From: Cognatiluteimonas weifangensis
Lineage (GTDB): Bacteria > Pseudomonadota > Gammaproteobacteria > Xanthomonadales > Xanthomonadaceae
NCBI RefSeq assembly: GCF_003416885.1
Contig: NZ_QVPD01000004.1
Span: 1-64,000 of the forward strand
Direction: 5' to 3'
DNA: 64,000 nucleotides
Shown here: positions 1 to 9,312 of the stretch, one piece after another
How the letters are laid out: each line of letters begins with the position of its first letter
How positions within the stretch are numbered: position 1 is the first letter of the stretch
Position numbers and translations under genes: made by a program
Notes under the pieces: model-generated
Database searches by the model: none
The model's input: only the letters and a program-made list of their open reading frames with translations
What the model was told of the DNA's origin: nothing

Positions 1-222
1 GGGGTGCGGAGAGTGGACCATGGAGGGTCCACGCCCCGACTTAAAGACAGGAGGTCGTCAGGAGGGCGCAGCACCCCCAGCCCGCCGGGCGGCGACTCCG
101 TCCGAAGCCGATCTCCCGAGTGCAGGCCATGACTTGAGGTCAGGCCAGGCGTGGCCTGCAACCCGATTTGAAGAAAGCACGCCATCAGGATGGCGTAGCA
201 CCCCCAGCCCGGCAGCAACGCC
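1..222 (+). repeat. Edge copy of multicopy hairpin repeat (core plus hairpin spacers)
   Basis: One full core (37-118) and one decayed core (162-222) of the same element seen at 10.2-10.7 kb. Bases 1-126 match 10205-10330 with four differences by eye. Spacers are inverted repeats of unrelated sequence: GTGGACC (13-19) with GGTCCAC (26-32), and TGCAGGCCA (121-129) with TGGCCTGCA (152-160). The rest of the gene-free leader (223-342) shows nothing clear. The element is cut by the window edge and probably continues upstream. It is non-coding: reading frames are broken by indels between copies. Confidence 0.75.
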
Positions 223-342
223 TGACCCTGGAGCCGGAGGAAGGGGACTTTGCTACCGGGACGCTCGCGCGCGGATGTGCATTGAGACATCACGCCGCGC
301 TCGCTATCGTGACTGCGGTCCATGCCGGGAAAGGAGCCCGCC

Positions 343-1164
343 GTGTCCCGAGTTGCCTGCCTGCTGCTTCCCGTCGTGTTGCTGCTGGCCCTGGCTGCGT
401 GCCGTCGCGAACCGGCGGCGCCCCCTTCCGCGCCGGACCGGGCGGCGGCCACGGCCGCGGCCCCTGCCGCCGCAGCACCGCCCCTGCAGGATGTGGTCGA
501 ACGCGATCCGCGCTACCTGATCGGCATCAGCTACCCGCCGGTGGCCAACCGCTACCCGGGCCTGGCGGCTGCGCTCGAGGCCTATGCCGATGCCGCCCGC
601 GAGGAACTGATGCAGGCGGTCGCGGGCCTGGGCGAGGGCCGGCCGAGCGCACCCTACGACCTGTCGCTGGCCTTCAGCGAGTTGGCCGTCACCCCGCAGT
701 TGGTCGCGATCGCCGCCGACGGCAGCAGCTACACCGGCGGCGCCCACGGCAATCCGCTGCTGGCGCGCTTCGTGTGGCTGGCGCAGCAGGACCGGCAGCT
801 GACTGCGGCCGAACTGATTCCCGACCCGCGGGCCTGGCGCCAGATCGCCGGCTACGTCCGCGAGCAATTGCTGACGGCCCTGTCGCAGCGCGTGGACGCC
901 GACGCGCCGCCGCCGGCCGAGCGCGCCGAGATCGTCGGCAACGCCTCGCGCATGATCGACGAGGGCACCGCGCCGGAGCCGGAGAACTTCGCCCAGTTCG
1001 AGCCGGTACTCGATGGCGACGGCAGGATCCGCGCGCTGCGGTTCGTGTTCCCGCCCTACCAGGTGGGGCCGTACGCCGACGGCGTGCAGACGGTCGAGGT
1101 CCCGGCCGAAGTGCTGCTGCCGAAGATCGCGCCGCAGTACCGGGCGCTGTTCGCCGGCGGCTGA
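343..1164 (+). CDS. DUF3298-type lipoprotein
   Basis: Predicted 273-residue periplasm-facing lipoprotein. The GTG at 343 is chosen because an AAAGGAG box sits just upstream; an in-frame ATG at 322 would overlap that box. The N terminus is a signal peptide with a lipobox ending L-A-A-C (Cys20), followed by an Ala/Pro-rich linker. The C-terminal part has the DUF3298 pattern known from RsiV-like anti-sigma factors: a YTGGAHGN turn and a final segment containing an FPPYQVGPYADG motif. No anti-sigma transmembrane segment or sigma gene is present, so an anti-sigma role is not supported. It is followed after 33 bp by cfa. Binding partner unknown. Confidence 0.75.
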   Translation: MSRVACLLLPVVLLLALAACRREPAAPPSAPDRAAATAAAPAAAAPPLQDVVERDPRYLIGISYPPVANRYPGLAAALEAYADAAREELMQAVAGLGEGRPSAPYDLSLAFSELAVTPQLVAIAADGSSYTGGAHGNPLLARFVWLAQQDRQLTAAELIPDPRAWRQIAGYVREQLLTALSQRVDADAPPPAERAEIVGNASRMIDEGTAPEPENFAQFEPVLDGDGRIRALRFVFPPYQVGPYADGVQTVEVPAEVLLPKIAPQYRALFAGG

Positions 1165-1197
1165 GGCGGGCGCCATCGACAGGCATGCGGAGGCAGC

Positions 1198-2346
1198 ATG
1201 GCGATGCATCCCTTGCGACAGCGCGTCACCGGATTGCTGGAAGAGGCCGGCCTGCAGGCCGACGGCCCGGGCGAATGCGACCCGCAGATCCTCGACCCGC
1301 GTTTCTACGGCCGGGTGCTGCGGCAGGGCTCGCTCGGCCTGGGCGAGTCGTACATGGACGGCTGGTGGCGGGTCGGTTCGCTCGACGGCATGCTCCACCG
1401 GCTGCTGCGCCACGGCACCGACGGCCGCGTGCACGGCCTGCGTTCGCGCCTGGACGACCTGCGCGCCTGGCTGCTCAACCTGCAGGCCGGGCGGCGCGCG
1501 CTGGCGGTCGGCGAGCGGCACTACGACCTGGGCAACGACCTGTTCGCGGCCATGCTCGGCCGGCGCATGGTCTACAGCTGCGGCTACTGGCTCCAGGCCG
1601 CGGATTTGGACGCCGCGCAGGAAGCCAAGCTCGACCTCGTCTGCCGCAAGCTCGGCCTGCGCCCCGGCATGCGCGTGCTCGACATCGGCTGCGGCTGGGG
1701 CGAGGCGCTCCAGTACGCCGCGCAGCGCTACGGCGTGGAAGGCGTCGGCGTCACCATCTCGCGCGAGCAGGCGCAGCACGCGCACCGGCTGTGCGCCGGC
1801 CTGCCGGTGGAGATCCGCCTGCAGGACTACCACGCGCTCGCCGCCGACGGCGCGGGCGAGCGTTTCGACCGGATCTTCTCGATCGGCATGTTCGAGCACG
1901 TCGGCGCCAGGAACTACCGCGCCTATTTCGAAGTCGCGCGGCGCTGCCTGCGCCCGGACCCGGCGACCGGCGGCGGCCTGTTCCTGCTGCACTGCATCGG
2001 CAGCAACGTCTCGGTGCGGCATACCGACCCGTGGATCGCGCGCTACATCTTCCCCAACTCGATGCTGCCGTCGGCGGCGCAGATCGCCGCCGCCGCCGAG
2101 GGCCTGTTCGTGCTCGAGGACTGGCACGGCTTCGGCACCGACTACGACCGCACGCTGCAGGCCTGGCGCGCCAACATCGAGGCCGCCTGGGATACGCTGC
2201 CGCCGCGCTACGACGAACGTTTCCGGCGCATGTGGCGGTTCTACCTGGCCGCCTCGATGGCGGCCTTCCGCGCGCGCCGGATCCAGTTGTGGCAACTCGT
2301 GCTGTCGCCGCAGGGCGTGCCGGGCGGCTATCTCGCCCCGCGCTGA
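1198..2346 (+). CDS. cfa: Cyclopropane-fatty-acyl-phospholipid synthase
   Basis: Methyltransferase of 382 residues that transfers a methylene group from S-adenosylmethionine to the double bond of unsaturated acyl chains in membrane phospholipids, typically in stationary phase or under acid stress. The SAM-binding motif VLDIGCGWG starts at about residue 160, and the family motifs ERHYDLGNDLF, YSCGYW and FSIGMFEHVG are visible. A GGAGG box precedes ATG 1198. Length matches the short E. coli type. The product would act at the inner face of the cytoplasmic membrane. Confidence 0.95.
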   Translation: MAMHPLRQRVTGLLEEAGLQADGPGECDPQILDPRFYGRVLRQGSLGLGESYMDGWWRVGSLDGMLHRLLRHGTDGRVHGLRSRLDDLRAWLLNLQAGRRALAVGERHYDLGNDLFAAMLGRRMVYSCGYWLQAADLDAAQEAKLDLVCRKLGLRPGMRVLDIGCGWGEALQYAAQRYGVEGVGVTISREQAQHAHRLCAGLPVEIRLQDYHALAADGAGERFDRIFSIGMFEHVGARNYRAYFEVARRCLRPDPATGGGLFLLHCIGSNVSVRHTDPWIARYIFPNSMLPSAAQIAAAAEGLFVLEDWHGFGTDYDRTLQAWRANIEAAWDTLPPRYDERFRRMWRFYLAASMAAFRARRIQLWQLVLSPQGVPGGYLAPR

Positions 2347-2444
2347 ACCACGGTACGGCTGAATGCGCGACGGGCGTTCTTCACGCGCCTCGAATGCCGG
2401 CCCTGCACTAATGCCGACATCGCCAGCAAGCCGGAGTTGTCCCG

Positions 2445-2711
2445 ATGTCCGTCGTCCATCTGCGCCGCGTCTCCCCACGCAACCGCGACGAAGGCCGTGC
2501 CCGCGCGCGGGTCTTCGGCGAAGCGGCGACCGATCTGTACCCGGGGCGCCCCTGGGGCGAGGTCGAGCCGCACATGGCCGGGGACTGGCGCGCGGTGCGC
2601 GGCAATTCGCCGTTGTCCTGGGCCGAGGTCCGCGGCGACGCCCACGCTGCCTGGCAGGTCGCCAGGCTGCTGCGCGAGGATCGCCTGCGCGACGACGCAC
2701 CGGTGTTCTGA
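2445..2711 (+). CDS. Small uncharacterised protein (88 aa)
   Basis: An 88-residue basic/acidic protein that I do not recognise. It starts at an ATG preceded by CGGAG and ends about 100 bp before ku. The central part contains a tryptophan-rich stretch (WGEVEPHMAGDWRAVRG, then SPLSWAEV and a later AAW), suggesting a small helical domain. It has no signal peptide or membrane segment. Its position between cfa and ku, on the same strand, suggests co-expression with the NHEJ genes but does not define a role. Confidence 0.55.
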   Translation: MSVVHLRRVSPRNRDEGRARARVFGEAATDLYPGRPWGEVEPHMAGDWRAVRGNSPLSWAEVRGDAHAAWQVARLLREDRLRDDAPVF

Positions 2712-2809
2712 GCCGGCCGCGCCGCGCGGCGCGGCTGCTCTCCGGCAGCGACGAGCCACGGTGGCCGTGGAGGTGCCGCCGTCGCGCCGCAGCCGTACAG
2801 GAGGCCGTC

Positions 2810-3742
2810 ATGGCACGCCCCGTCTGGACCGGAACGCTTTCCTTCGGCCTGCTCAACATCCCGGTCTCGCTGATGTCCGGGGAGCGCCGCACCGATATTT
2901 CCTTCCGCATGCTCGACGCGCGCGACAACGCGCCGATCCGTTACGAGCGCGTCAACGCCGAGACCGGCGAGGAAGTGCCGTGGAAGGACATCGTCAAGGC
3001 CTACGAATACGACAAGGGCAGCTACGTCGTGCTGGAGCAGGAGGACATCGCCTCCGCCGCGCCCGAGAGCCACGATGCGATCGACGTCGAGGCCTTCGTC
3101 GAGGCCGGCTCGATCGATTCGCGCTATTTCGAGAAGCCCTACGTGCTGGTGCCCGCCAAGAAGGCGGAGAAGGGCTACGTGCTGCTGCGCGAGGCGCTGG
3201 CGAAGACCGGCCGCGTCGGCATCGCCCGGGTCGTCATCCGCACGCGCGAGCACCTGTGCGCCGTGATGCCCTACGGCAACGCGCTCCTGCTGCTGATGAT
3301 GCGCTACCCGCAGGAGCTCGTGGACTTCGACGAATACGCGGTCCCGGAAGGCGCGAAGGGCGATTACCGGATCACCGCGAAGGAGCTGGCGTTCTCCGAG
3401 CAGCTGATCGAGACGATGTCCGGCGAGTTCGATCCCGCGGACTACAGGGACGAATTCCGCGAGCGGCTGCACAAGGTCATCGACGAGCGCATGAAGGCGC
3501 ACGGCGTGGTCCGCCGCGTGCCGGAAGAGCCGGAGGCCGAGGAGGGGACGGCGACGAACGTCGTCGACTTCATGGCGCTGCTGCAGAAGAGCATCGACCG
3601 CAACAAGCGCACGCCGGCGAAGAAGTCGACCGTGAAGAGGACGCCGGACAAGCCCGCGAAGGCGGCGAAAGCCGCCCGCAAGGCGCCGACGAAGAAGACC
3701 GTCAGGAAAGCCCCGTCGAAGGCGGCGCGCAAGCGCGCGTGA
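2810..3742 (+). CDS. ku: Non-homologous end joining protein Ku
   Basis: Bacterial Ku homologue of 310 residues. The homodimer encircles broken DNA ends and recruits LigD. It starts MARPVWTGTLSFGLLNIPVSL, the family's hallmark N terminus, with AGGAGG at 2799-2804. Residues 1 to about 250 form the Ku core. The last 50 or so residues are a Lys/Arg/Ala-rich tail (KRTPAKK, ARKAPTKK, KAARKRA), as seen in Ku proteins whose C terminus binds DNA or helps recruit LigD. It lies 10 bp upstream of ligD, so both form one operon. Confidence 0.97.
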   Translation: MARPVWTGTLSFGLLNIPVSLMSGERRTDISFRMLDARDNAPIRYERVNAETGEEVPWKDIVKAYEYDKGSYVVLEQEDIASAAPESHDAIDVEAFVEAGSIDSRYFEKPYVLVPAKKAEKGYVLLREALAKTGRVGIARVVIRTREHLCAVMPYGNALLLLMMRYPQELVDFDEYAVPEGAKGDYRITAKELAFSEQLIETMSGEFDPADYRDEFRERLHKVIDERMKAHGVVRRVPEEPEAEEGTATNVVDFMALLQKSIDRNKRTPAKKSTVKRTPDKPAKAAKAARKAPTKKTVRKAPSKAARKRA

Positions 3743-3752
3743 GATCGCCGCG

Positions 3753-6344
3753 GTGAGCCTGCGCGAATACGCCCGCAAGCGCCGCTTCGGCGATACCCCG
3801 GAACCCGGCGACGACGCGGCACCCGGCAAGCGCGGCCGCCGCCCGATCTTCGTGGTCCAGCTGCACCAGGCCCGCGCCCGCCACTACGACTTCCGGCTGG
3901 AGATGGACGGCACGCTCAAGAGCTGGGCGGTGCCGAAGGGGCCCTCGTTCCGCGTCGGCGAGCGCCGGCTCGCGGTGGAGGTCGAGGACCACCCGCTCCG
4001 CTATGCCGACTTCGAGGGCGATATCCCGAAAGGCCAGTACGGCGCCGGCCACGTGGACATCTTCGATCGCGGCGTGTGGAGCGCCGAGGGCGATCCGCTG
4101 GAGGCGCTGGCCACCGGCAAGATCGATTTCGTGCTGCACGGCGAGAGGTTGCACGGCGGCTGGAAGCTGGTGCGCACCGCGCAGGTGCGCAGCGGCAAGC
4201 CACAGTGGCTGCTGTTCAAGCGCGACGACGCCTGGGCCGGCGACCTGGAGGCCGACGATCTGCTGGACGGCCAGGGCACGGACGCGAACGGTAGCTGGGA
4301 GGGCACTGCGCGGGCGACCGGGAAACGGTCGGCCAAGGCGGCGAAGAAGGCGACGCCTGCTGGCCGCCCGCGCGCGCGCCCGCGACGCGTCGACTGGGCC
4401 GCGCGTGCCGCCGCGCTCGCGGGCGCGCGCAGGAAGCCGCGCGGCTGGAAGCCGCCGGCGCCGCAACTCGCGACGCTGCGCGCCGCGCCGCCGGCCGGCG
4501 ACGACTGGCTGCACGAGCTCAAGTGGGACGGCTACCGCCTGCTGGTCGATGTCGCCGGCGGCCGGGCGAAGCTGCGTTCGCGCAACGGGCTGGACTGGAC
4601 CCCGGATTACCCGGACCTCGTGAAGGCCTTCGAGGCCCTGGGCGCCGACGACGCCACCTTCGACGGCGAGCTCGTCGCGCTGACGCCGCAGGGCAACGAC
4701 GATTTCGGGCTGCTGCAGAAGGCGATTTCCGGCAGCTCCAACGCGCCGCTGCGCTGCATGCTGTTCGACCTGCCGTCGCTGGGCGGCTACGACCTCGCGC
4801 ACGTTGCGCTCGAGGATCGCAAGGCGCTGCTGGCGGAGCTGCTCGGGGACGCGGATCCCGTGCTCGCGCTCAGCCGGCACATCGCCGGCCATGGCGCCGA
4901 GGTGTTTGCCGCCAGCAAGCGGCAGGGCATGGAGGGCATCGTCAGCAAGCGCCACGATGCGCGCTACGTCGAGGGCCGCAGCACGACCTGGCTGAAGTCC
5001 AAGCACGCGCAGGGGGACGAATTCGTCATCGTGGGATATACCGCCCCGAAGCGCTCGCGGACCGGCTTCGGCTCGCTGCTGCTCGCTACCCATCGCGACG
5101 GCGCCCTGCAGTACGTGGGCCGCGTGGGGACCGGCTTCGACGATGCGATGCTGCGCCACCTCGCGGCGCGCATGAGGCCGCTGGCGCGGCGCGAGCCGAC
5201 CGTGCCGCTGCCTGCGCACGTGCCGTTCCGCCCCCGCGACGTTACCTGGATCGCCCCGCTGCTGGTGGTCGAGCTCGAGTACCGTGGCTGGGGCAAGGAA
5301 GGCCTGCTGCGGCAGGCGAGCTTCAAGGGCCTGCGCGAGGACAAGGGCGTGGACGAGATCGGCGATGCGGACGCGCGCGGCACCACGAAGCGCGGCACCA
5401 CGAAGCGTGCGCCCGCGAAGACGGCCGCGACGGGCGCAGCCAGGCAGCGCGCGCCCGCTGCGGATCCGGGCGGCGGGCTGCCGCGCGTCAGCAGTCCCGG
5501 GCGCATCGTCTACCCGCAATTGCGCATCACCAAGCAGCGGGTGTTCGACTACTACCGCCAGGTCGCACCCCTGCTGCTGCCGGAGCTGCGCAACCGGCCG
5601 TTGTCGCTGGTGCGCTGCCCCGATGGCGTCCGCGGCCCGTGCTTCTTCCAGAAACACCACGCCGCCACGCTCGGCGGCAGCGTCCGCTCGGTGCCGATCC
5701 GCGAGAAGGACGGCGGCAGCGAGGACTACGTGTACGTGGACGACGTGGCGGGTCTGCTCGAGCTGGTGCAGATGAACGTGCTCGAGTTCCATCCATGGGG
5801 CGCGCGCATCGAGGATGTCGAGCATCCCGACCGGCTGGTGTTCGACCTGGACCCGGGCGAGGGCGTGGACTGGAACGCGATCCGCGCTGCCGCGCGCGAG
5901 ATCCGCGCACGCTTGCGCGAGGCCGGGCTGGAGGGCTTCCTGCGCCTGTCCGGCGGCAAGGGCCTGCACGTCGTGGTGCCGCTGGCGCCAAAAGCGGACT
6001 GGGCCACGGCCAAGGCCTTCTGCGAGGCCTTCGCCCGCGCGATGGAGGCGCAGGCGCCGCAACGCTATGTCGCCACCGCGACCAAGGCCAGGCGCAAGGG
6101 CGTGATCTTCATTGACTGGCTGCGCAACGGCCGCGGCGCGACGAGCGTGGCGAGCTGGTCGCTGCGGGCGCGGCCCGAGGCCGGCGTCGCCGTGCCGCTG
6201 GCCTGGAGCGAGCTGGGCCGCACGAAGTCGGGCAAGGACTTCCCGCTGGATCGCGCGCTGCGGCGCGCGGCCGGCCAGCGCAGCGATCCCTGGCAATCCG
6301 ACGGCTGGCGCGAAGCCCTCCGCCAGACGCTCCCGGAGCTTTGA
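3753..6344 (+). CDS. ligD: Multifunctional ATP-dependent DNA ligase LigD
   Basis: An 863-residue three-domain NHEJ enzyme, GTG start. Order: 3'-phosphoesterase domain (about 1-190, with H44-Y-D and the DHPLRYADFEGDIPKGQYG motif), ATP-dependent ligase (about 220-540, adenylated Lys257 in KWDGYR, later EGIVSKR), and an AEP-family polymerase/primase domain (about 560-863, FDLDPGEG carrying the metal-binding DxD, SGGKGLHV). It processes and seals ends held by Ku. Linkers are basic and Ala-rich; the second contains a perfect short tandem repeat (GTTKR twice, near 5390). The PE-Lig-Pol order resembles Pseudomonas LigD in content. It ends convergent with the M3 peptidase. Confidence 0.97.
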   Translation: MSLREYARKRRFGDTPEPGDDAAPGKRGRRPIFVVQLHQARARHYDFRLEMDGTLKSWAVPKGPSFRVGERRLAVEVEDHPLRYADFEGDIPKGQYGAGHVDIFDRGVWSAEGDPLEALATGKIDFVLHGERLHGGWKLVRTAQVRSGKPQWLLFKRDDAWAGDLEADDLLDGQGTDANGSWEGTARATGKRSAKAAKKATPAGRPRARPRRVDWAARAAALAGARRKPRGWKPPAPQLATLRAAPPAGDDWLHELKWDGYRLLVDVAGGRAKLRSRNGLDWTPDYPDLVKAFEALGADDATFDGELVALTPQGNDDFGLLQKAISGSSNAPLRCMLFDLPSLGGYDLAHVALEDRKALLAELLGDADPVLALSRHIAGHGAEVFAASKRQGMEGIVSKRHDARYVEGRSTTWLKSKHAQGDEFVIVGYTAPKRSRTGFGSLLLATHRDGALQYVGRVGTGFDDAMLRHLAARMRPLARREPTVPLPAHVPFRPRDVTWIAPLLVVELEYRGWGKEGLLRQASFKGLREDKGVDEIGDADARGTTKRGTTKRAPAKTAATGAARQRAPAADPGGGLPRVSSPGRIVYPQLRITKQRVFDYYRQVAPLLLPELRNRPLSLVRCPDGVRGPCFFQKHHAATLGGSVRSVPIREKDGGSEDYVYVDDVAGLLELVQMNVLEFHPWGARIEDVEHPDRLVFDLDPGEGVDWNAIRAAAREIRARLREAGLEGFLRLSGGKGLHVVVPLAPKADWATAKAFCEAFARAMEAQAPQRYVATATKARRKGVIFIDWLRNGRGATSVASWSLRARPEAGVAVPLAWSELGRTKSGKDFPLDRALRRAAGQRSDPWQSDGWREALRQTLPEL

Positions 6345-6370
6345 AGCTCTAGCCCGGGATTCCGCAGATT

Positions 6371-6413
6371 GAAAAAAGAAGGGTTCGCGGGACCTGCCGG
6401 TCGCCGCGAACCC
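6371..6413 (-). terminator. Rho-independent terminator of the M3 peptidase gene
   Basis: Read on the minus strand, a 14-bp stem with one bulged base (arms 6381-6394 and 6399-6413) is followed by TTCTTTTTTC. It sits between convergent ligD and the peptidase gene, so it fits the 3' end of the latter. The neighbouring 6414-6459 has a short direct repeat (AATCCGTG twice). The block looks like one of the dispersed hairpin repeats of xanthomonads. Confidence 0.7.
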
Positions 6414-6459
6414 GAAACCCGCTTGAATCCGTGAAATCCGTGACCGGCTTTTTGCTTCT

Positions 6460-8625
6460 TCAGTCCAGGCCGCGGCGCTCGAGGAGCGGCTTGATGTCGG
6501 GATCGCGCCCGGCAAAGTCGCGGAACAGCTGCATCGCTTCCTTGCTGCCGCCGCGCGAGAGCAGGGTGGCGCGGAAGTGGTCGCCGTTGGCGCGGGTCAG
6601 ACCGCCGTGCTGCTTGAACCACTCCACGCTGTCGGCGTCCAGCACCTCGGACCAGATGTAGGCGTAGTAGCCGGCCGCGTAGCCGCCCATGATGTGGCTG
6701 AAGTAGGGCGTGCGGTAGCGCGGCGGCACCGCCGCGAAGTCGATGCCGTCCGCCGCCAGCGCCGCCGCCTCGAACGCCATCACCCTGTCGGCCGCCGGGA
6801 TCTGCGCCGGAGCGGCGACCTGGTGCCAGCGCTGGTCGAGCATTGCCGCGCCCAGGTACTCGGTGGTGGCGAAGCCCTGGTTGAACTTGCTGCTCGCCAG
6901 CACCTTGTCCAGCAGCGCCTTGGGCATCGGCTCGCCGGTCTGGTAGTGCTTGGCGTAGTTCGCGAGCACGCTCGGCCAGTCCGACCACATCTCGTTGACC
7001 TGAGACGGATATTCGACGAAGTCGCGCGGCACGCTGGTGCCGCTGAAGTACGGGTACTTCACGTCCGAGAACATGCCGTGCAGCGCATGCCCGAACTCGT
7101 GGAACATGGTGGTGACCTCGTCCCAGGTCAGCAGCGTCGGTTCGCCGTCGGCCGGCTTGGGGATGTTGAGGTGGTTGGCGACCACCGGCAGGTAGCCGGT
7201 CAGCGCCGACTGGTCGACGTAGGAGTTCATCCACGCGCCGCCGCGCTTGGACGGGCGCGCGTACATGTCGGCCAGGAAGATCGCCAGCGGCTTGCCATCC
7301 GCGTCGAACACGTCGAAGACGCGCACGTCCTCGTGGTAGACCGGCAGGTCGGTACGCTCCTTGAAGCGCAGGCCGTACAACTGGCCGGCCGCGTAGAACA
7401 CGCCGTCCTGCAGCACCCGGTCCAGCTCCAGGTAGGGCTTGAGCTGCGATTCGTCGAACGCGAACTTCGCCTGGCGCACCTTCTCGCTGTAGTAGGCCCA
7501 GTCCCAGGGCTGCAGCGCGAACGTCGGCTCGCCCTTGGCGGCCTGCTCCCGGTCGATCATCGCCTGCAGGTCGGCGGCTTCGCGCCTGGCGTTGGCGACC
7601 GCGGCCGGCGCCAGCCGCCCGAGCATGTCGTTGACCGCCTGCGGGGTCTTGGCGGTCGCGTCGGCGAGCACGAACGAAGCATAGTCCGGGTAGCCCAGCA
7701 GCTTCGCCCGCTGCAGCCGCAGCTGCATGATCCGCGACACCAGTGCGGTGTTGTCGAAGCCGTTGCCGCGACTGCCGCGCGCCACCGAAGCCTGGTGCAG
7801 GCGCTGGCGCAGGGCGCGGTCGTGCAGGTAGGTCTCCGGCGGCTGCCCGGTGGTGTTCTGCAGCGCGATCGCATACTTGCCGTCGAGGCCGCGCTTCTTC
7901 GCCGCCTCGGCCGCCGCGGTGATGTCCGCTTCGGGCAACCCGGCCAGCTCGGCGCGGGTGTCGACCACCACCGCCGAATCGTTCACCTCGGCCAGGACGT
8001 TCTGGCTGAACTTCGTGCCCAGGGTCGCGAGTTCGGCGTTCATCGCCTTCAACCGGGCCTTGTCGGCTTCCGACAGGTTGGCGCCGGCGCGGACGAAGTC
8101 CTCGTGGTACTTCTCCACCAGGCGCTTGTCCTGCGCGTCCAGCGCCGAGGCCTGCAGGCCGTCGTACAGGGTCTTGATCCGCGCGAACAACTTCGAGTCG
8201 AGCATGATCGCGTCGCGGTGCGCGGAGAACTTCGGCGCGTACTCGGCGCGCAGCTGCTCGCGCGCAGGGTTGGTGTCGGCCGAGACCAGGTTGAAGAACA
8301 CGGCTTGCGCGCGATTCAGGATGCGCCCGGCCCGCTCCAGCGCCACCAGGGTGTTGTCGAAGGTGGGCGCCGCCGGATTGTTCGCGATGGCCTCGACTTC
8401 CTCCAGGTTCCGGGCCATGCCGAGATCGAAGGCGGGCGCGAAATCGCTGTCGGCGATCCGGTCGAACTGCGGGTAGTGCAGCGGCAGCGGGCTTTCGGCG
8501 AAGAAGGGATTGGGCTGCGCGGTGGGGGTCTGGTCGGTCACTGCGGGCGGGGTCTGGGCTTGGGCGTGGAGGGGAGCGGCGGTGGCCAGTGCGGCGGCCA
8601 GCGCCAGGACGAGCGGATGCTTCAT
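6460..8625 (-). CDS. dcp: Secreted M3-family metallopeptidase (peptidyl-dipeptidase Dcp-like)
   Basis: Zinc peptidase of 721 residues, predicted to release dipeptides from peptide C termini. An N-terminal signal peptide of about 22 residues (hydrophobic Ala/Leu core, cleavage near AHAQ) exports it to the periplasm. The zinc motif HEFGH is at 509-513 in FHEFGHALHG, and the C-terminal GYAAGYYAYIWSEVL region is typical of the Dcp/oligopeptidase A group. The signal peptide and the Dcp-type architecture favour Dcp over cytosolic oligopeptidase A. It is a single gene with its own terminator. Confidence 0.9.
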   Translation of the reverse strand: MKHPLVLALAAALATAAPLHAQAQTPPAVTDQTPTAQPNPFFAESPLPLHYPQFDRIADSDFAPAFDLGMARNLEEVEAIANNPAAPTFDNTLVALERAGRILNRAQAVFFNLVSADTNPAREQLRAEYAPKFSAHRDAIMLDSKLFARIKTLYDGLQASALDAQDKRLVEKYHEDFVRAGANLSEADKARLKAMNAELATLGTKFSQNVLAEVNDSAVVVDTRAELAGLPEADITAAAEAAKKRGLDGKYAIALQNTTGQPPETYLHDRALRQRLHQASVARGSRGNGFDNTALVSRIMQLRLQRAKLLGYPDYASFVLADATAKTPQAVNDMLGRLAPAAVANARREAADLQAMIDREQAAKGEPTFALQPWDWAYYSEKVRQAKFAFDESQLKPYLELDRVLQDGVFYAAGQLYGLRFKERTDLPVYHEDVRVFDVFDADGKPLAIFLADMYARPSKRGGAWMNSYVDQSALTGYLPVVANHLNIPKPADGEPTLLTWDEVTTMFHEFGHALHGMFSDVKYPYFSGTSVPRDFVEYPSQVNEMWSDWPSVLANYAKHYQTGEPMPKALLDKVLASSKFNQGFATTEYLGAAMLDQRWHQVAAPAQIPAADRVMAFEAAALAADGIDFAAVPPRYRTPYFSHIMGGYAAGYYAYIWSEVLDADSVEWFKQHGGLTRANGDHFRATLLSRGGSKEAMQLFRDFAGRDPDIKPLLERRGLD

Positions 8626-8773
8626 GCGGTGCGTTCCGGTGGGCGTACAGCCGTCTAGCCTAGCGCACGCGGCTCCGGCACGGGCATGACCAAAGGCACG
8701 GTCGCCGCGGGTTCACGCCGCGAAAACCCGCGCGCGGGCACGCTGGCGCTTCCCCCGCACGCAGGAGCCCATC

Positions 8774-9202
8774 ATGCAACCCACCCGACTGGACACCGTG
8801 ATGACCGCCAATCCCGCCGCCTGCAGCCGCGACACGCCGCTGCGCGAGGTGGCGCGGATGATGCGCGAGCACGATTGCGGCCTGATCCCGGTGGTCGACG
8901 CGCAGCACAAGCCGCTGGGCGTGGTCACCGATCGCGACATCGCCACCCGGGCGGTCGCCGAGGGCAAGGATCCGGCCAGTTGCAGCGCCGGCGACTACAT
9001 GAGCGCGCCGGTGAAATCGGTGCCGATGGACAGCACCCTGGCCGACTGCTGCGAGGCGATGGAGGCCGGACAGGTGCGGCGGATGCCGGTGGTCGACGCG
9101 CAGGGCCGGCTCTGCGGCATCGTCTCGCAGGCCGATGTCGCCCTGAGCGGGCACGATGCGGAGACCGTCGAGGTGGTCAAGGAAGTCTCGCGGCCGCATT
9201 GA
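8774..9202 (+). CDS. Tandem CBS-domain protein
   Basis: Small soluble 142-residue protein made of two CBS motifs (about 8-65 and 72-130), each with the VVDAQ...GVVTDRD or GIVSQAD pattern that binds adenosyl nucleotides. A GGAG box precedes the ATG. Stand-alone CBS pairs in this family usually sense energy charge or are induced by stress. No catalytic domain is attached, so the target is unknown. Glutathione peroxidase follows after 110 bp on the same strand. Confidence 0.9.
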   Translation: MQPTRLDTVMTANPAACSRDTPLREVARMMREHDCGLIPVVDAQHKPLGVVTDRDIATRAVAEGKDPASCSAGDYMSAPVKSVPMDSTLADCCEAMEAGQVRRMPVVDAQGRLCGIVSQADVALSGHDAETVEVVKEVSRPH

Positions 9203-9312
9203 CGACCGCGGCCGCGACCACGCGGTGCGCATCGCGTGGTCGGCCGGCGCTGGTGCCGGCGCCGCCGGACGCGCATCATCCGGCGCCATCAGCATCGTCC
9301 CCGGGAGAGGCC

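Noticed and set aside
304..2928. Long minus-strand reading frame opposite cfa
   Set aside because: Antisense shadow of high-G+C genes: Arg/Ala/His-rich, low-complexity translation without motifs, while the plus-strand genes have clear domains.
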